Positions 54,415 through 63,619 of a stretch of 64,000 bases of DNA are shown here, one piece after another. The notes beneath the pieces are model-generated. The model saw only the letters and a list, made by a program, of their open reading frames with translations, did not search any database and was not told the DNA's origin. The translations under genes were made by a program, and so were the position numbers. This DNA is from JBNNGK01 sp050268245. GTDB lineage: Bacteria; Pseudomonadota; Gammaproteobacteria; Enterobacterales; Enterobacteriaceae. The first letter of the stretch is position 1. Each line of letters starts with the position of its first letter. The stretch is from assembly GCF_050268245.1 (NCBI RefSeq), contig NZ_JBNNGK010000005.1:62001-126000 (forward strand), in the 5' to 3' direction.

Positions 54415-55500
54415 CTAGCGATGGCCGTAAGCACGCGGTTGCGTATAGTGATCGATCAACGGCACGGTGATATTCGCCAACAAAACGGCAAACGCCACGC
54501 CATCAGGATAGCCGCCATAAACGCGAATCAGCCAGACTAACAGACCAATCAGGGCACCGTAGAGCAGACGACCGCGAGGCGTCGTTGACGCACTGACCGG
54601 ATCGGTGGCGATAAAGAAAGCACCTAGCATTGTCGCGCCAGAAAACAAGTGGATAAGCGGCGAAGCCTGCTGAGCAGGGTCTAACCAATAGGCTAAGCCC
54701 GAACAGCAGGCGATTGCCGCCAACATACTGAACGGAATCTGCCAGTGAATCAGCTTGCGGCCAAGCATAAACACACCGCCGGCCAGAAACCCCAGGTTTA
54801 CCCACTGCCAGCCAATACCCGCTAACGCACCGCTTAATATAGGGGTTTGCAGTACAACATCGATCGGATGACCACTGCGTAAGCCGGTTTTAAAGCTGTC
54901 GAGCGGTGTGGCCTGACTGATACCGTCAATGCCCATTTGCAGCTCATGCAGTGGGGTGCCCTGTGTTGTATGGCCGGTAAAGATCGTCAGCATCACGTCC
55001 GGTATTGAGAGGGCGGTGGCACGCAGTTCATCCGGTGGTAACCAACTGGTCATCTGTACCGGGAAGGAAATCAGCAACACCACGTAGCCCACCATTGCCG
55101 GGTTAAAGGGGTTTTGCCCTAAGCCGCCGTATAACTGTTTTGCTATGACGATCGCAAAAGCCGTACCAATGACGATCATCCACCACGGCGCCAGCGGTGG
55201 CAGGCTGATGCCGAGCAGTATAGCGGTCAGCAGGGCGGAGTTATCGGCCAAGCGCGCACGAACGGGCTGTTTACGTATTGCTAAGATGGCGCTTTCCGCC
55301 AGCAATGCCGTCGCCATTGCCAATGCGATTTGAACCAGGCTACCGTAGCCAAAGAACACCACCTGAGCGGCGAGGCCAGGAATACAGGCCAACATAACCC
55401 AAAGCATGATGCGACGGGTGTTTTGCTGGTTATGTGTGAAAGGAGAACTGGCAATATGTAAGCTTTTGGCAGCTGTTTGTTTTACTGGCCTGAACTTCAT
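54415..55500 (-). CDS. rsxD: Rsx complex subunit RsxD
   Basis: A 361-residue membrane subunit with about ten spans that carries covalent FMN; the conserved SQATPLDSFKTG segment near residue 195 supplies the probable attachment threonine. It should follow rsxC directly, but here 1.29 kb containing a regulator gene separates them, so rsxD-rsxG-rsxE-nth may need a promoter of its own. No strong promoter was found in 55501-55867. Confidence 0.94.
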   Translation of the reverse strand: MKFRPVKQTAAKSLHIASSPFTHNQQNTRRIMLWVMLACIPGLAAQVVFFGYGSLVQIALAMATALLAESAILAIRKQPVRARLADNSALLTAILLGISLPPLAPWWMIVIGTAFAIVIAKQLYGGLGQNPFNPAMVGYVVLLISFPVQMTSWLPPDELRATALSIPDVMLTIFTGHTTQGTPLHELQMGIDGISQATPLDSFKTGLRSGHPIDVVLQTPILSGALAGIGWQWVNLGFLAGGVFMLGRKLIHWQIPFSMLAAIACCSGLAYWLDPAQQASPLIHLFSGATMLGAFFIATDPVSASTTPRGRLLYGALIGLLVWLIRVYGGYPDGVAFAVLLANITVPLIDHYTQPRAYGHR

Positions 55501-55867
55501 AGCGTGACGACACCTGTCTTTGCCGTAGTAACGGCAGGTTCTAAACGCCGCGTAACGGACGTAGGAAAATTGTTAGCGCAGCATTCTACCTTATTCCTCA
55601 CCTGCGTAATACGCATTGATGATAGGGATACTCAGCGTTTAGCACGCGTTGAGCCGCGGTTAAGGCAATTGTGTGATTTTTCTGGCCTACATTTTGCGCT
55701 AGCTTAAATTTGACATAACCATTAACAGGATAAATTATCAGCGATATATTAATATCCCTAATTAACAGATATGAAGTGTTACCGGTATTTTCGCACAAAA
55801 TAATAACTTTTACATAATCCATGTAAGTTACCATCCGGAATAATATTGAGTTGATGAATGCATAATA

Positions 55868-56761
55868 ATGGCAAATGAAGATATTTTTTTTATTGAAGAG
55901 CTGATTGAGTGGGTCGAGACACATCTGGAAACCCGCCCAAACTTGGACGAAGTCGCGCGTATTTCTGGCTATTCCAAGTGGCATTTACAACGTAAGTTTA
56001 AGCGCATTACTGGCATTCAACTGGCTACCTACATCCGTTCGCGTATCCTGACGCGGGCGGCCGTTGCCCTACGTATCACCCATCGTACAATTATTGATAT
56101 TTCTGATGAATTAGGTTTCGACTCACAACAGACGTTTACCCGTATGTTCAAACAGCGCTTTGGCACCACGCCGAACCGCTACCGCTCAATGGACAAATGG
56201 GATGTGAAAAACCTGATGCCTCGTTTCAGTTTTGATGCGCAATACGAAAAGGGTTATTACCCTGAGGTGAAGCGATTGACGCTGCCAGAAATGCATTTAG
56301 TGGGTTTTTCGCGGCAGTTGGATTTCGACGTCGTAGACGGTATTGAACATTCATCGTGCATGGCGATGAAAGATGAGATTTTTTCGCATTTTTTCAAAGG
56401 ATTAAGTAGCGATTGCCATAAAGTTTATAGCATTCACTCCGGGCGTAGCTGCGATGAGGGTGAGTTTTCAGCGGTTCATGCAATGGCTGTCGAAACACAG
56501 CACCGCGGGGATATTCTTTCCGGTCATCAGATAGATAACATCCATATTCCAACACGGGAATATATCTCGATTACCCGGCAAGGCACGGCGAAAGAATGCG
56601 CGCAGTTTTTTGCCTATTTGATCACCCATGTGATGCCGGGCCTACGGCATGAAGTGAAAGGCAGCGTGGAACTGGAAATCATCGAAATTGCGCAGTGGAA
56701 TCAAGACTCAAAAATGCGCCAAATTGATGTGAACTATACCTATCTGATTTCTATAGATTAA
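55868..56761 (+). CDS. Rob/SoxS-type AraC-family regulator with GyrI-like effector domain
   Basis: A 297-residue transcription regulator. The N-terminal domain (about 5-105) is the double helix-turn-helix of the MarA/SoxS/Rob group: DEVARISGYSKWHLQRKFKRITG and DISDELGFDSQQTFTRMFKQRFGTTPNRYR. The C-terminal part (about 130-295) looks like the GyrI/Rob effector domain (TLPEMHLVGFSRQLDF). It is placed antisense between rsxD and rsxC and convergent with rsxC, 25 nt from its stop. This is not where rob lies in E. coli, so it is better called Rob-like. Confidence 0.87.
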   Translation: MANEDIFFIEELIEWVETHLETRPNLDEVARISGYSKWHLQRKFKRITGIQLATYIRSRILTRAAVALRITHRTIIDISDELGFDSQQTFTRMFKQRFGTTPNRYRSMDKWDVKNLMPRFSFDAQYEKGYYPEVKRLTLPEMHLVGFSRQLDFDVVDGIEHSSCMAMKDEIFSHFFKGLSSDCHKVYSIHSGRSCDEGEFSAVHAMAVETQHRGDILSGHQIDNIHIPTREYISITRQGTAKECAQFFAYLITHVMPGLRHEVKGSVELEIIEIAQWNQDSKMRQIDVNYTYLISID

Positions 56762-56763
56762 GT

Positions 56764-56782
56764 GCCTTGCGTCCTGCAAGGC
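56764..56782. terminator. Hairpin between the Rob-like gene and rsxC
   Basis: GCCTTGC-gtcct-GCAAGGC (centred at 56773) lies between two convergent stop codons. No T tract is seen, so it is only a candidate terminator. Confidence 0.4.
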
Positions 56783-56786
56783 GCTG

Positions 56787-59288
56787 TTAAGACTCACTCT
56801 CTGTTTCAGCCTGCTGCGCGGCCTTCTTGGCTTTAACGCGGGCGATGGCTGCCGCCACGGCGGCTTTGCGCGGGTCGTCCTCGCTAGCCGTCGCCGCCGG
56901 GGCAGTTTGCTCAGGTGCTGCCGTTTCGGTCTGTTGCGCGGCCTTCTTGGCTTTAACGCGGGCGATGGCTGCCGTTACGGCGGCTTTGCGCGGGTCGTCC
57001 TCGCTAGCCGTCGTCGCCGGAGCAGTTTGCTCAGGTGCTGCCGTTTCGGTCTGTTGCGCGGCCTTCTTGGCTTTAACGCGGGCAATGGCCGCCGCCACGG
57101 CGGCTTTGCGTGGGTCGTCCTCGCTAGCCGTCGTCGCCGGAGCAGTTTGCTCAGGTGCTGCCGTTTCGGTCTGTTGCGCGGCCTTCTTGGCTTTAACGCG
57201 GGCGATGGCCGCCGCCACGGCGGCTTTGCGTGGGTCGTCCTCGCTAGCCGTCGTCGCCGGAGCAGTTTGCTCAGGTGCCGCCGTTTCGGTCTGTTGCGCG
57301 GCCTTCTTGGCTTTAACGCGGGCGATGGCTGCCGCCACGGCGGCTTTGCGTGGGTCGTCCTCGCTAGCCGTCGTCGCCGGGGCAGTTTGCTCAGGTGCCG
57401 CCGTTTCGGCCTGCTGTGCGGCCTTCTTGGCTTTAGCGCGGGCAATGGCCGCCGCCACGGCGGCTTTGCGCGGATCGTCTTCTACCGCTGGTGTTACGGG
57501 GTGCGTCGGCTCAGGCGAAGAGGCGGGGGTATTCTCGGACTGTTGGGCGTCTTTTTTGGCCTTTACGCGCGCCAATGCGGCTGCGACGGCGGCTTTACGG
57601 GGATCGTTAATGCCATTATCTTCGGTCGCCGGAGCGTCATGACTCGCCGGCGATTGCCCCAGAACCTGTTGCTGCGCCTTACGTTCGCGCGCCTGCGCTT
57701 TACGCGCCTCGCGTGCGGCAATCATTGCGCTGTTATCCGGTTCCTCGCCTCCTTTCGCTTCGCCAACCGCGGCAGTATTTTTGCTGCGCACTCGCGCCAA
57801 CGCAGCCTGAACCGCATTTTGATCGTCATCGGTCAGTTTAACCGCCGCTTTCTGATGGCGAGCTTCACGCGCCAGTTTCTCGCGCTCCATACGTGCCAGT
57901 TTGGCTTCGTAACGCGCCTTGGCTTCCGCCGCGCGAGCCGCTTCCTGATCGATAGCTTTGATCTCGGACTTTTCCTGCCGGTAATACTGTACCAACGGAA
58001 TGTTGCTTGGGCAGACGTAGGCGCACGCACCGCATTCGATGCAGTCAAACAGATGGTGATTACGCGCTTTATCGTGCTCTTGACCGCGACTAAACCAGTA
58101 TAACTGTTGCGGCAGTAAACCGGCCGGGCAGGCGTCGACGCATAATCCACAGCGAATGCAGGATTGCTCCGGTTCTGACGGTGCCATTTCGTCCACTGTG
58201 GGAGCCAGAATACAGTTGCTGATCTTAACGATCGGAACGTTGAGCGCAGGCAGGGTAAAGCCCATCAACGGACCGCCCATCACCACCATTTGTTTCGGTT
58301 GCGGTTGGAAACCTGCGAATTTTAACAGGTGTTCGACCGGTGTACCGATGCGCGCCCACAGATTACCGGGGGAACTCAATGCTTCACCGGTCAGCGTCAC
58401 GACACGCTCAATCAAGGGTTCACCGTCGACGATGGCGCGTTTTATAGCAAAAGCGGTGCCGACATTTTGCATCAATACGCCGATAGCAGAAGAGTGCTTG
58501 CCGTGTGGGACTTCTTTACCGGTTAAAATTTTAGTCAGTTGCTTGGCGCCGCCAGAGGGATACTTGGTCGGGATCACCCGCAACGCAATGTGCGGATGCT
58601 CTCGCAGTGCCAGTTTGAGTGCGGCGATGGCGTGTGGTTTATTGTCTTCGATGCCAATCAGCGTCACTTTGGGGTTCAGCAAGTAGCGCAAAATTTCAGT
58701 GCCTTGCAGAATTTGCTCGGCATGTTCCTGCATCAGCCTATCGTCCGCCGTGATATAAGGTTCGCATTCGGCGGCGTTGAGAATCAAGGTTTCAACACCG
58801 CTAGCCCCGCCTTGCAGCTTACTGGCGGTGGGGAAACCGGCGCCACCCAACCCGGCAATACCGGCCTGATGGATGCGGGTAATCAATTCTGAAGCAGCCA
58901 CCTGGCGATAATCCGCTACTGGCGTGCGATCACACCAGCGATCTTCGCCATCGGCACGGATGATCACACACAGCTCGGCCAAGCCGGAAGGGTGGGCGGT
59001 AATATGGGGCTTGATAGCAACTACCGTACCGGAGGTAGGAGCATGAACCGGTAAGGTACGGCCCCGCCCGACGGTTAGCGGTTGGCCTTTCAGCACCGAA
59101 TCACCCACGTCGACAATCAGTTCACCCTCGGGCCCCAAATGCTGTTGCAACGGGATGATAAAGATCTCGGGCAGAGGCGCGTGACGCAGAGGAACGCCGT
59201 TGGACTGCGTTTTCATTTCCGGTGGATGGATCCCGCCGTCGAAATCCCAGATCCGATCTTTTTTAAAGGCGGCGAACAGATTAAACAT
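56787..59288 (-). CDS. rsxC: Rsx complex subunit RsxC with C-terminal tandem repeats
   Basis: RsxC is the peripheral NADH- and FMN-binding subunit with two 4Fe-4S clusters. The N-terminal part contains the nucleotide-binding region (GLGGAGFPTASKL near residue 155). The ferredoxin segments CIRCGLCVDACPAG and CIECGACAYVCPSN lie near residues 376-430. From about residue 583 to the end (833) the protein carries an Ala/Lys/Glu-rich repeat tail, about 40 residues per unit (DDPRKAAVAAAIARVKAKKA). The start overlaps rsxB by 8 nt. Its separation from rsxD by a regulator gene is unusual. Confidence 0.94.
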   Translation of the reverse strand: MFNLFAAFKKDRIWDFDGGIHPPEMKTQSNGVPLRHAPLPEIFIIPLQQHLGPEGELIVDVGDSVLKGQPLTVGRGRTLPVHAPTSGTVVAIKPHITAHPSGLAELCVIIRADGEDRWCDRTPVADYRQVAASELITRIHQAGIAGLGGAGFPTASKLQGGASGVETLILNAAECEPYITADDRLMQEHAEQILQGTEILRYLLNPKVTLIGIEDNKPHAIAALKLALREHPHIALRVIPTKYPSGGAKQLTKILTGKEVPHGKHSSAIGVLMQNVGTAFAIKRAIVDGEPLIERVVTLTGEALSSPGNLWARIGTPVEHLLKFAGFQPQPKQMVVMGGPLMGFTLPALNVPIVKISNCILAPTVDEMAPSEPEQSCIRCGLCVDACPAGLLPQQLYWFSRGQEHDKARNHHLFDCIECGACAYVCPSNIPLVQYYRQEKSEIKAIDQEAARAAEAKARYEAKLARMEREKLAREARHQKAAVKLTDDDQNAVQAALARVRSKNTAAVGEAKGGEEPDNSAMIAAREARKAQARERKAQQQVLGQSPASHDAPATEDNGINDPRKAAVAAALARVKAKKDAQQSENTPASSPEPTHPVTPAVEDDPRKAAVAAAIARAKAKKAAQQAETAAPEQTAPATTASEDDPRKAAVAAAIARVKAKKAAQQTETAAPEQTAPATTASEDDPRKAAVAAAIARVKAKKAAQQTETAAPEQTAPATTASEDDPRKAAVAAAIARVKAKKAAQQTETAAPEQTAPATTASEDDPRKAAVTAAIARVKAKKAAQQTETAAPEQTAPAATASEDDPRKAAVAAAIARVKAKKAAQQAETESES
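56821..57480. repeat. 120-bp tandem repeats in the 3' part of rsxC
   Basis: A 120-bp unit repeats in frame at 56821, 56941, 57061, 57181 and 57301, with a partial sixth copy from 57421 and a degenerate one further on. Copies differ by only a few bases, so copy number is likely to vary among strains. The opposite strand stays open across it (56827-57642), which is a by-product of the repeat. Confidence 0.93.
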
Positions 59289-59856
59289 GTTGCTCCACGT
59301 GAATGACTTGCACAGGGATGCTTTGTAGATCCCATTTCCAGTTAGCGGTGGTAGTGGCGAGTGGCTTCATCTCGATACAGTCGGTTGGGCAAGGGGCGAC
59401 GCACAGGTCGCACCCGGTACACAAATCGGTAATCACGGTGTGCATGGCCCGCGTGGCACCGACGATAGCGTCCACCGGGCAGGCTTGAATGCACTTAGTG
59501 CAGCCGATGCAGTTAGCCTCATCGATAAAAGCGACCTTTCGTATCGGCTGGGCCACCTCATCATCACCGCCCAACGGCTGCGGTTCGACATTCAGTAACT
59601 CGGCCAACTTCAGCATCACTTGCTCGCCCCCGGGGGCACACTTGTTGATCATTTCACCGTTGGCAACCGCCTCGGCATACGGCCGGCAACCGGGATAACC
59701 ACACTGGCCACACTGGCTTTGCGGTAAAATCTCATCCACCTGTTCAGCGATCGGGTCTTCTTCGACTTCAAAGCGGCGGGCGGCAAAGCCGAGCACCAAA
59801 CCAAATAGCAACCCAAGGGCGCTTAGTGCCGCAATGGCAATCCATAATGCGCTCAT
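59281..59856 (-). CDS. rsxB: Rsx complex ferredoxin subunit RsxB
   Basis: A 191-residue iron-sulphur protein anchored by an N-terminal span. It has a CxxCxxxxC cluster motif near residue 50 (CGQCGYPGC) and two ferredoxin motifs (CIGCTKCIQACP and CTGCDLCVAPCP). It passes electrons between RsxC and the membrane subunits. It overlaps rsxA by one nucleotide. Confidence 0.96.
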   Translation of the reverse strand: MSALWIAIAALSALGLLFGLVLGFAARRFEVEEDPIAEQVDEILPQSQCGQCGYPGCRPYAEAVANGEMINKCAPGGEQVMLKLAELLNVEPQPLGGDDEVAQPIRKVAFIDEANCIGCTKCIQACPVDAIVGATRAMHTVITDLCTGCDLCVAPCPTDCIEMKPLATTTANWKWDLQSIPVQVIHVEQHV

Positions 59857-60437
59857 TAGAATTTCACCAACCCGGTAAAGCCCATAAATGCCAACGACAT
59901 CAGACCGGCGGTGATCAGTGCGATGGATGAGCCGCGAAACGGCGCGGGGACGTCAGCCACGGCCAGACGTTCACGGATAGCGGCGAACAAGACCATCACC
60001 AATGAGAAGCCCGCGGCGGCGCTAAAGCCGTAAACGGCGGACTGCAGAAAATTATAGCCGAGATTGATATTGAGCAACGCCACGCCGAGCACCGCACAGT
60101 TGGTGGTGATCAACGGCAGGAAAATGCCTAACAGGCGATACAGTGCCGGGCTGGTTTTACGCACCACCATTTCGGTGAATTGCACCACAACGGCGATAAC
60201 CAGAATGAAGGCCAGCGTACGCAGATACACCAGATCCAGCGGCACTAAGATAAAGGTGTTGATGACCCACGAGCTGATTGAGGCCATGGTCATGACGAAA
60301 GTCGTCGCCATCCCCATGCCAATAGCGGTCTCAAGCTTCTTGGAGACGCCCATAAACGGGCACAGGCCAAGAAACTTTACCAAGACAAAGTTGTTCACCA
60401 GTACGGTGCCGACAAAAAGGAGCAGGTATTCGGTCAT
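59856..60437 (-). CDS. rsxA: Rsx complex subunit RsxA
   Basis: A 193-residue integral membrane subunit with six spans and the central PLITTNCAVLGVALL motif that holds a cluster-binding cysteine. It is the first gene of the rsx operon, with AGGCGTTGC before the start. Confidence 0.95.
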   Translation of the reverse strand: MTEYLLLFVGTVLVNNFVLVKFLGLCPFMGVSKKLETAIGMGMATTFVMTMASISSWVINTFILVPLDLVYLRTLAFILVIAVVVQFTEMVVRKTSPALYRLLGIFLPLITTNCAVLGVALLNINLGYNFLQSAVYGFSAAAGFSLVMVLFAAIRERLAVADVPAPFRGSSIALITAGLMSLAFMGFTGLVKF

Positions 60438-60585
60438 TGCAACGCCTAAAAAAAGAAAAGCGGCTTATTATCGGGAATCAGCCGTATAACGACAACATAT
60501 GAATTGCAATGATAATACCTTTTTCAGTATTTGCTGGCCAAAAAATGGACAGTTGAGCGTGCAAATCGTGCTTTCACCAACGGAA

Positions 60586-61023
60586 TTACTGGGTAAAGGT
60601 GCCTTTAACCCGCTTTGAGCGTTTGATGTAGGGCACAAAAATTACCGCCATTAACAGTGGCCAACCCAGGCTTCGTACCGCCAGCTCATCGGGAATGGGC
60701 GAAAAGGCAAACGCTTTGATGGCTAGCAGCACAGTGATCAAGAGCCATATCAGGAACAACTTTGGGAAACGGCGTGAGCGATGGCAAAACAGCCACAACA
60801 ATTGCAGGGTAAACAACCACATCACCAGCGTGGTAAAAACAGAGAAATACCATTGGGTGCTAAATGCCTGTGCATTGGTCATCAAATAGTCACGTGATTC
60901 TGGCATGACAATCGCCATACCGTAAAGCAACAGCATTAAACTGGCGCTGAGCAGTGTGACGATCAGATAGGCCAAAGGGGCTAACAACCAACCGCCGATG
61001 CGGGGGTATTCAACGTGGGACAT
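60586..61023 (-). CDS. ydgK: DUF2569 membrane protein YdgK
   Basis: A 145-residue protein with four membrane spans, of the DUF2569 family; YPRIGGWLLAPL near the N-terminus is typical. Function unknown. It is upstream of rsxA, as in E. coli ydgK. Confidence 0.88.
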   Translation of the reverse strand: MSHVEYPRIGGWLLAPLAYLIVTLLSASLMLLLYGMAIVMPESRDYLMTNAQAFSTQWYFSVFTTLVMWLFTLQLLWLFCHRSRRFPKLFLIWLLITVLLAIKAFAFSPIPDELAVRSLGWPLLMAVIFVPYIKRSKRVKGTFTQ

Positions 61024-61163
61024 AATCGCTTCCTGAGTGACAGTTCAAAGCAGTAGCCGCATAGAGTAACGGCTAATCAAGGTAACGTCATCCCCGCGCG
61101 TGCTGTCTTGCGGTTTAACAACAGATCCGTCCGGTTTGGCTTCGAGGGCGCACTGCTAGCAGC

Positions 61164-61500
61164 AGGCCGGGCATGCCCGGCCACTACGACGGTGAACATG
61201 ACCACTGGGTGAATGGAACGCCGGGGGCTTATCCGTAGGGGCGTGGCATGCCGCGCACGTTTGATGATGGATACTATCGACATGCATGCCCGGCCACTAC
61301 GACGGTGAACATGACCGCAGGGTGAATGGAACGCCGGGGGCTTATCCGTAGGGGCGTGGCATGCAACGCCCGTTTGAAGATGGGTACTATCGACAGGCTG
61401 GCCGGGCATGCCCGGCCACTACGCGGGCGCTGGTAGCGGGTGGTACCGCGTTGCGCGGGATTGCTGCGTAGGGGCGTGGCATGCCGCGCCCGGCAATCAT
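61164..61500. repeat. Tandem intergenic repeats, three copies
   Basis: The palindrome CCGGGCATGCCCGG and following sequence recur at about 61167, 61284 (lacking the first bases) and 61402, with spacings of about 113 and 122 bp. Each unit ends in GTAGGGGCGTGGCATGC (about 61238, 61350 and 61469). The first two units are nearly identical over about 110 bp. No gene is present; the elements resemble REP-like intergenic repeats common in Serratia-type genomes. Confidence 0.85.
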
Positions 61501-61639
61501 TCTACAATTTATGCGGTGAATAACGTGCCACTCCGGACTCGCCACCTGTCATCACGCCCAGCCTACAGCAGACTGTTACGTTTAAACATATTTAGAATAA
61601 TCATGTCACATTCATTGAATTCAGCATATCCTGCTAGAT

Positions 61640-61837
61640 ACCCGATAATTTAAAAAATTAATCAAATCATTATTAACATTTAATATAATTTAATTTCATA
61701 TCAAATGGGACTTTTCTTATCATTTCTCGTTAGTTCAATAGGTTATGCGGCGATTATTGCTTGTTGATTATTGCTGTACTCCCTAAAATGCCGAAAAACC
61801 ACCGCGTGATATATTTACATTTTTAAAGGTATCAGGG
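61640..61837. other. AT-rich region upstream of the two-partner secretion locus
   Basis: The stretch around 61645-61735 is almost entirely A and T (for example AACATTTAATATAATTTAAT), unlike its neighbours. Such tracts are typical H-NS binding regions in front of acquired virulence genes. The promoter was not resolved. Confidence 0.55.
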
Positions 61838-63547
61838 ATGAACCGTCGTTATCAGCACTGCCTGGCTGGCCTTGTCTGCCTGGTCTTCCAACCCGTAGCA
61901 TCAGTTTCGGCCAATATGCTTTCGCCATCTCTGCCTGAGCAAGCCGCCGCGATTGATGCGCAAGAACAAATACGCCAACAGCAACGGGAGCGAGCGTTAC
62001 AGCAACAAAATGCCCCTGATAAGGATATTCGCCTCACGCGCCCGAGCGCCGCGTTGCCTGATTATCCTACCGATGAGTCCCCGTGTTTCCCGATTAACAC
62101 TCTGCGTTTGGAAGGGGAATCAGCCCCGCGTTTCCAATGGGCGCTGAAGGCGGCAGAGGGTGCGAAAGGCCGCTGTTTAGGATCGCAAGGGATCTTGTTG
62201 GTTATCAATAAGGTGCAAAATGCGCTGCTGGAGAAAGGCTATGTCACCACGCGGGTGATGGCGCAGGAGCAGGATCTGACTCATGGCCAATTTACGCTCA
62301 CGTTGCAACCTGGCCGTATTGGCCGTATTCATTTTGTGGAACCGGTGTCGTATCGCGCCCGGTTATGGAATGCTATGCCCGCCCGCGCCGGGGATATTCT
62401 GAACCTACGCGACATTGAGCAAGCGCTGGAAAACTTCAAACGTGTCTCCAACGTTGAGGCCGATATCAAGATTGTACCGGGGGAAAAAGAGGCGACCAGC
62501 GATTTACAAATCGTCTGGCAAGAAAGCCGCCCATTCCATCTCAGCCTTGGGCTGGACGACAGTGGTGCAAAGAGTACCGGCAAATATCAAGGTTCGGCGA
62601 CATTGTCGATTGACGCGCCGTTTGCGCAAAACGATCTGTTTTATGTCAACGTAGGCAGAAGCTTGTTCCGCAACGGCCCTTACGACAGCCGTTCCAATAC
62701 CGTCAACTACACCATCCCGATGGGCTATTGGAGCTTTTCCGCCAATTATAACGACTACAACTATTACCAAAATATCGCCAATGCCAACGAGACGTTGACC
62801 TATAGCGGCCGCAGTGAGAATACGCAGTTGACGGTATCGCGCTTGTTGTTCCGCAATCAATCGCACAAAACCACCCTCAATGTGCGCGCTTATCGCCGTC
62901 ATTCCACCAACGCTGTCGACGACATCATGCTTGATCAGCAGCAGCGGCGCACCGCAGGCTGGGAGCTGGGTCTGAATCAACGCAGTTATCTCGGTAGCGC
63001 GACGCTGGATGCCAACCTCAATTGGCGACGCGGCACCGGTGCCTTTGGCGCCATCCCTGCACCGGAAGAAGCCTATAACGGCGGAACATCCCGCCCCAGT
63101 ATGCTGATGGCGGATGCCAGCTTGAATCTGCCGTTCCAATGGGCCACACAACCTTGGCGTTACAACGTCAGCGTGCGTGGGCAATGGAGCAATGATCCTC
63201 TGACGCCACAAGATCGTCTGGCTATCGGTGGGCGCTATACCGTACGCGGATTTGATGGCGAACAGAGCTTATCCGGTGAGAAGGGGCTGATCTGGCGTAA
63301 TGAGCTGGCGTGGAATGTTTTTGCCCGTGGTCATGAGCTGTATTGGGGCGTTGATTACGGCCGGGTTGATGGCCCAGGCACCCGCCATCTGGCCGGGCGG
63401 CAATTAGCTGGCAGCGTGCTGGGGGTTCGCGGTGCGCTGTGGCAACGCGTGAGTTACGACCTGTTTGCTGGCCTGCCGCTGTATAAACCTGAGGCATTTT
63501 CGACGTCAGGCGTGACGGCCGGGTTCAGTATCAACCTGCAAATTTAG
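61838..63547 (+). CDS. ShlB/FhaC/CdiB-type outer membrane transporter (TpsB)
   Basis: A TpsB protein of 569 residues that secretes a partner exoprotein across the outer membrane. A signal peptide (about 1-26, ending SVSA), an N-terminal helix rich in Gln (EQIRQQQRERALQQQ), two POTRA domains (about 75-225) and a 16-strand barrel with the VRGF motif (GGRYTVRGFDGEQSL, about 465-480) are seen. SD AAAGG. The substrate gene starts 72 nt downstream. The HecB/ShlB/CdiB branches cannot be separated from sequence alone. Confidence 0.92.
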   Translation: MNRRYQHCLAGLVCLVFQPVASVSANMLSPSLPEQAAAIDAQEQIRQQQRERALQQQNAPDKDIRLTRPSAALPDYPTDESPCFPINTLRLEGESAPRFQWALKAAEGAKGRCLGSQGILLVINKVQNALLEKGYVTTRVMAQEQDLTHGQFTLTLQPGRIGRIHFVEPVSYRARLWNAMPARAGDILNLRDIEQALENFKRVSNVEADIKIVPGEKEATSDLQIVWQESRPFHLSLGLDDSGAKSTGKYQGSATLSIDAPFAQNDLFYVNVGRSLFRNGPYDSRSNTVNYTIPMGYWSFSANYNDYNYYQNIANANETLTYSGRSENTQLTVSRLLFRNQSHKTTLNVRAYRRHSTNAVDDIMLDQQQRRTAGWELGLNQRSYLGSATLDANLNWRRGTGAFGAIPAPEEAYNGGTSRPSMLMADASLNLPFQWATQPWRYNVSVRGQWSNDPLTPQDRLAIGGRYTVRGFDGEQSLSGEKGLIWRNELAWNVFARGHELYWGVDYGRVDGPGTRHLAGRQLAGSVLGVRGALWQRVSYDLFAGLPLYKPEAFSTSGVTAGFSINLQI

Positions 63548-63619
63548 CGGTGAAGGCCAAAGTGCGCCGCCAAACCCTTTTTATTGATTGCACCAAACTT
63601 TGACACAGGATGTCGCCCA

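Noticed and set aside
56827..57642. Long open frames on the + strand across the rsxC repeats (271 and 398 codons).
   Set aside because: They arise from the repeated GC-rich coding sequence of rsxC on the other strand and have repetitive, non-protein-like composition.
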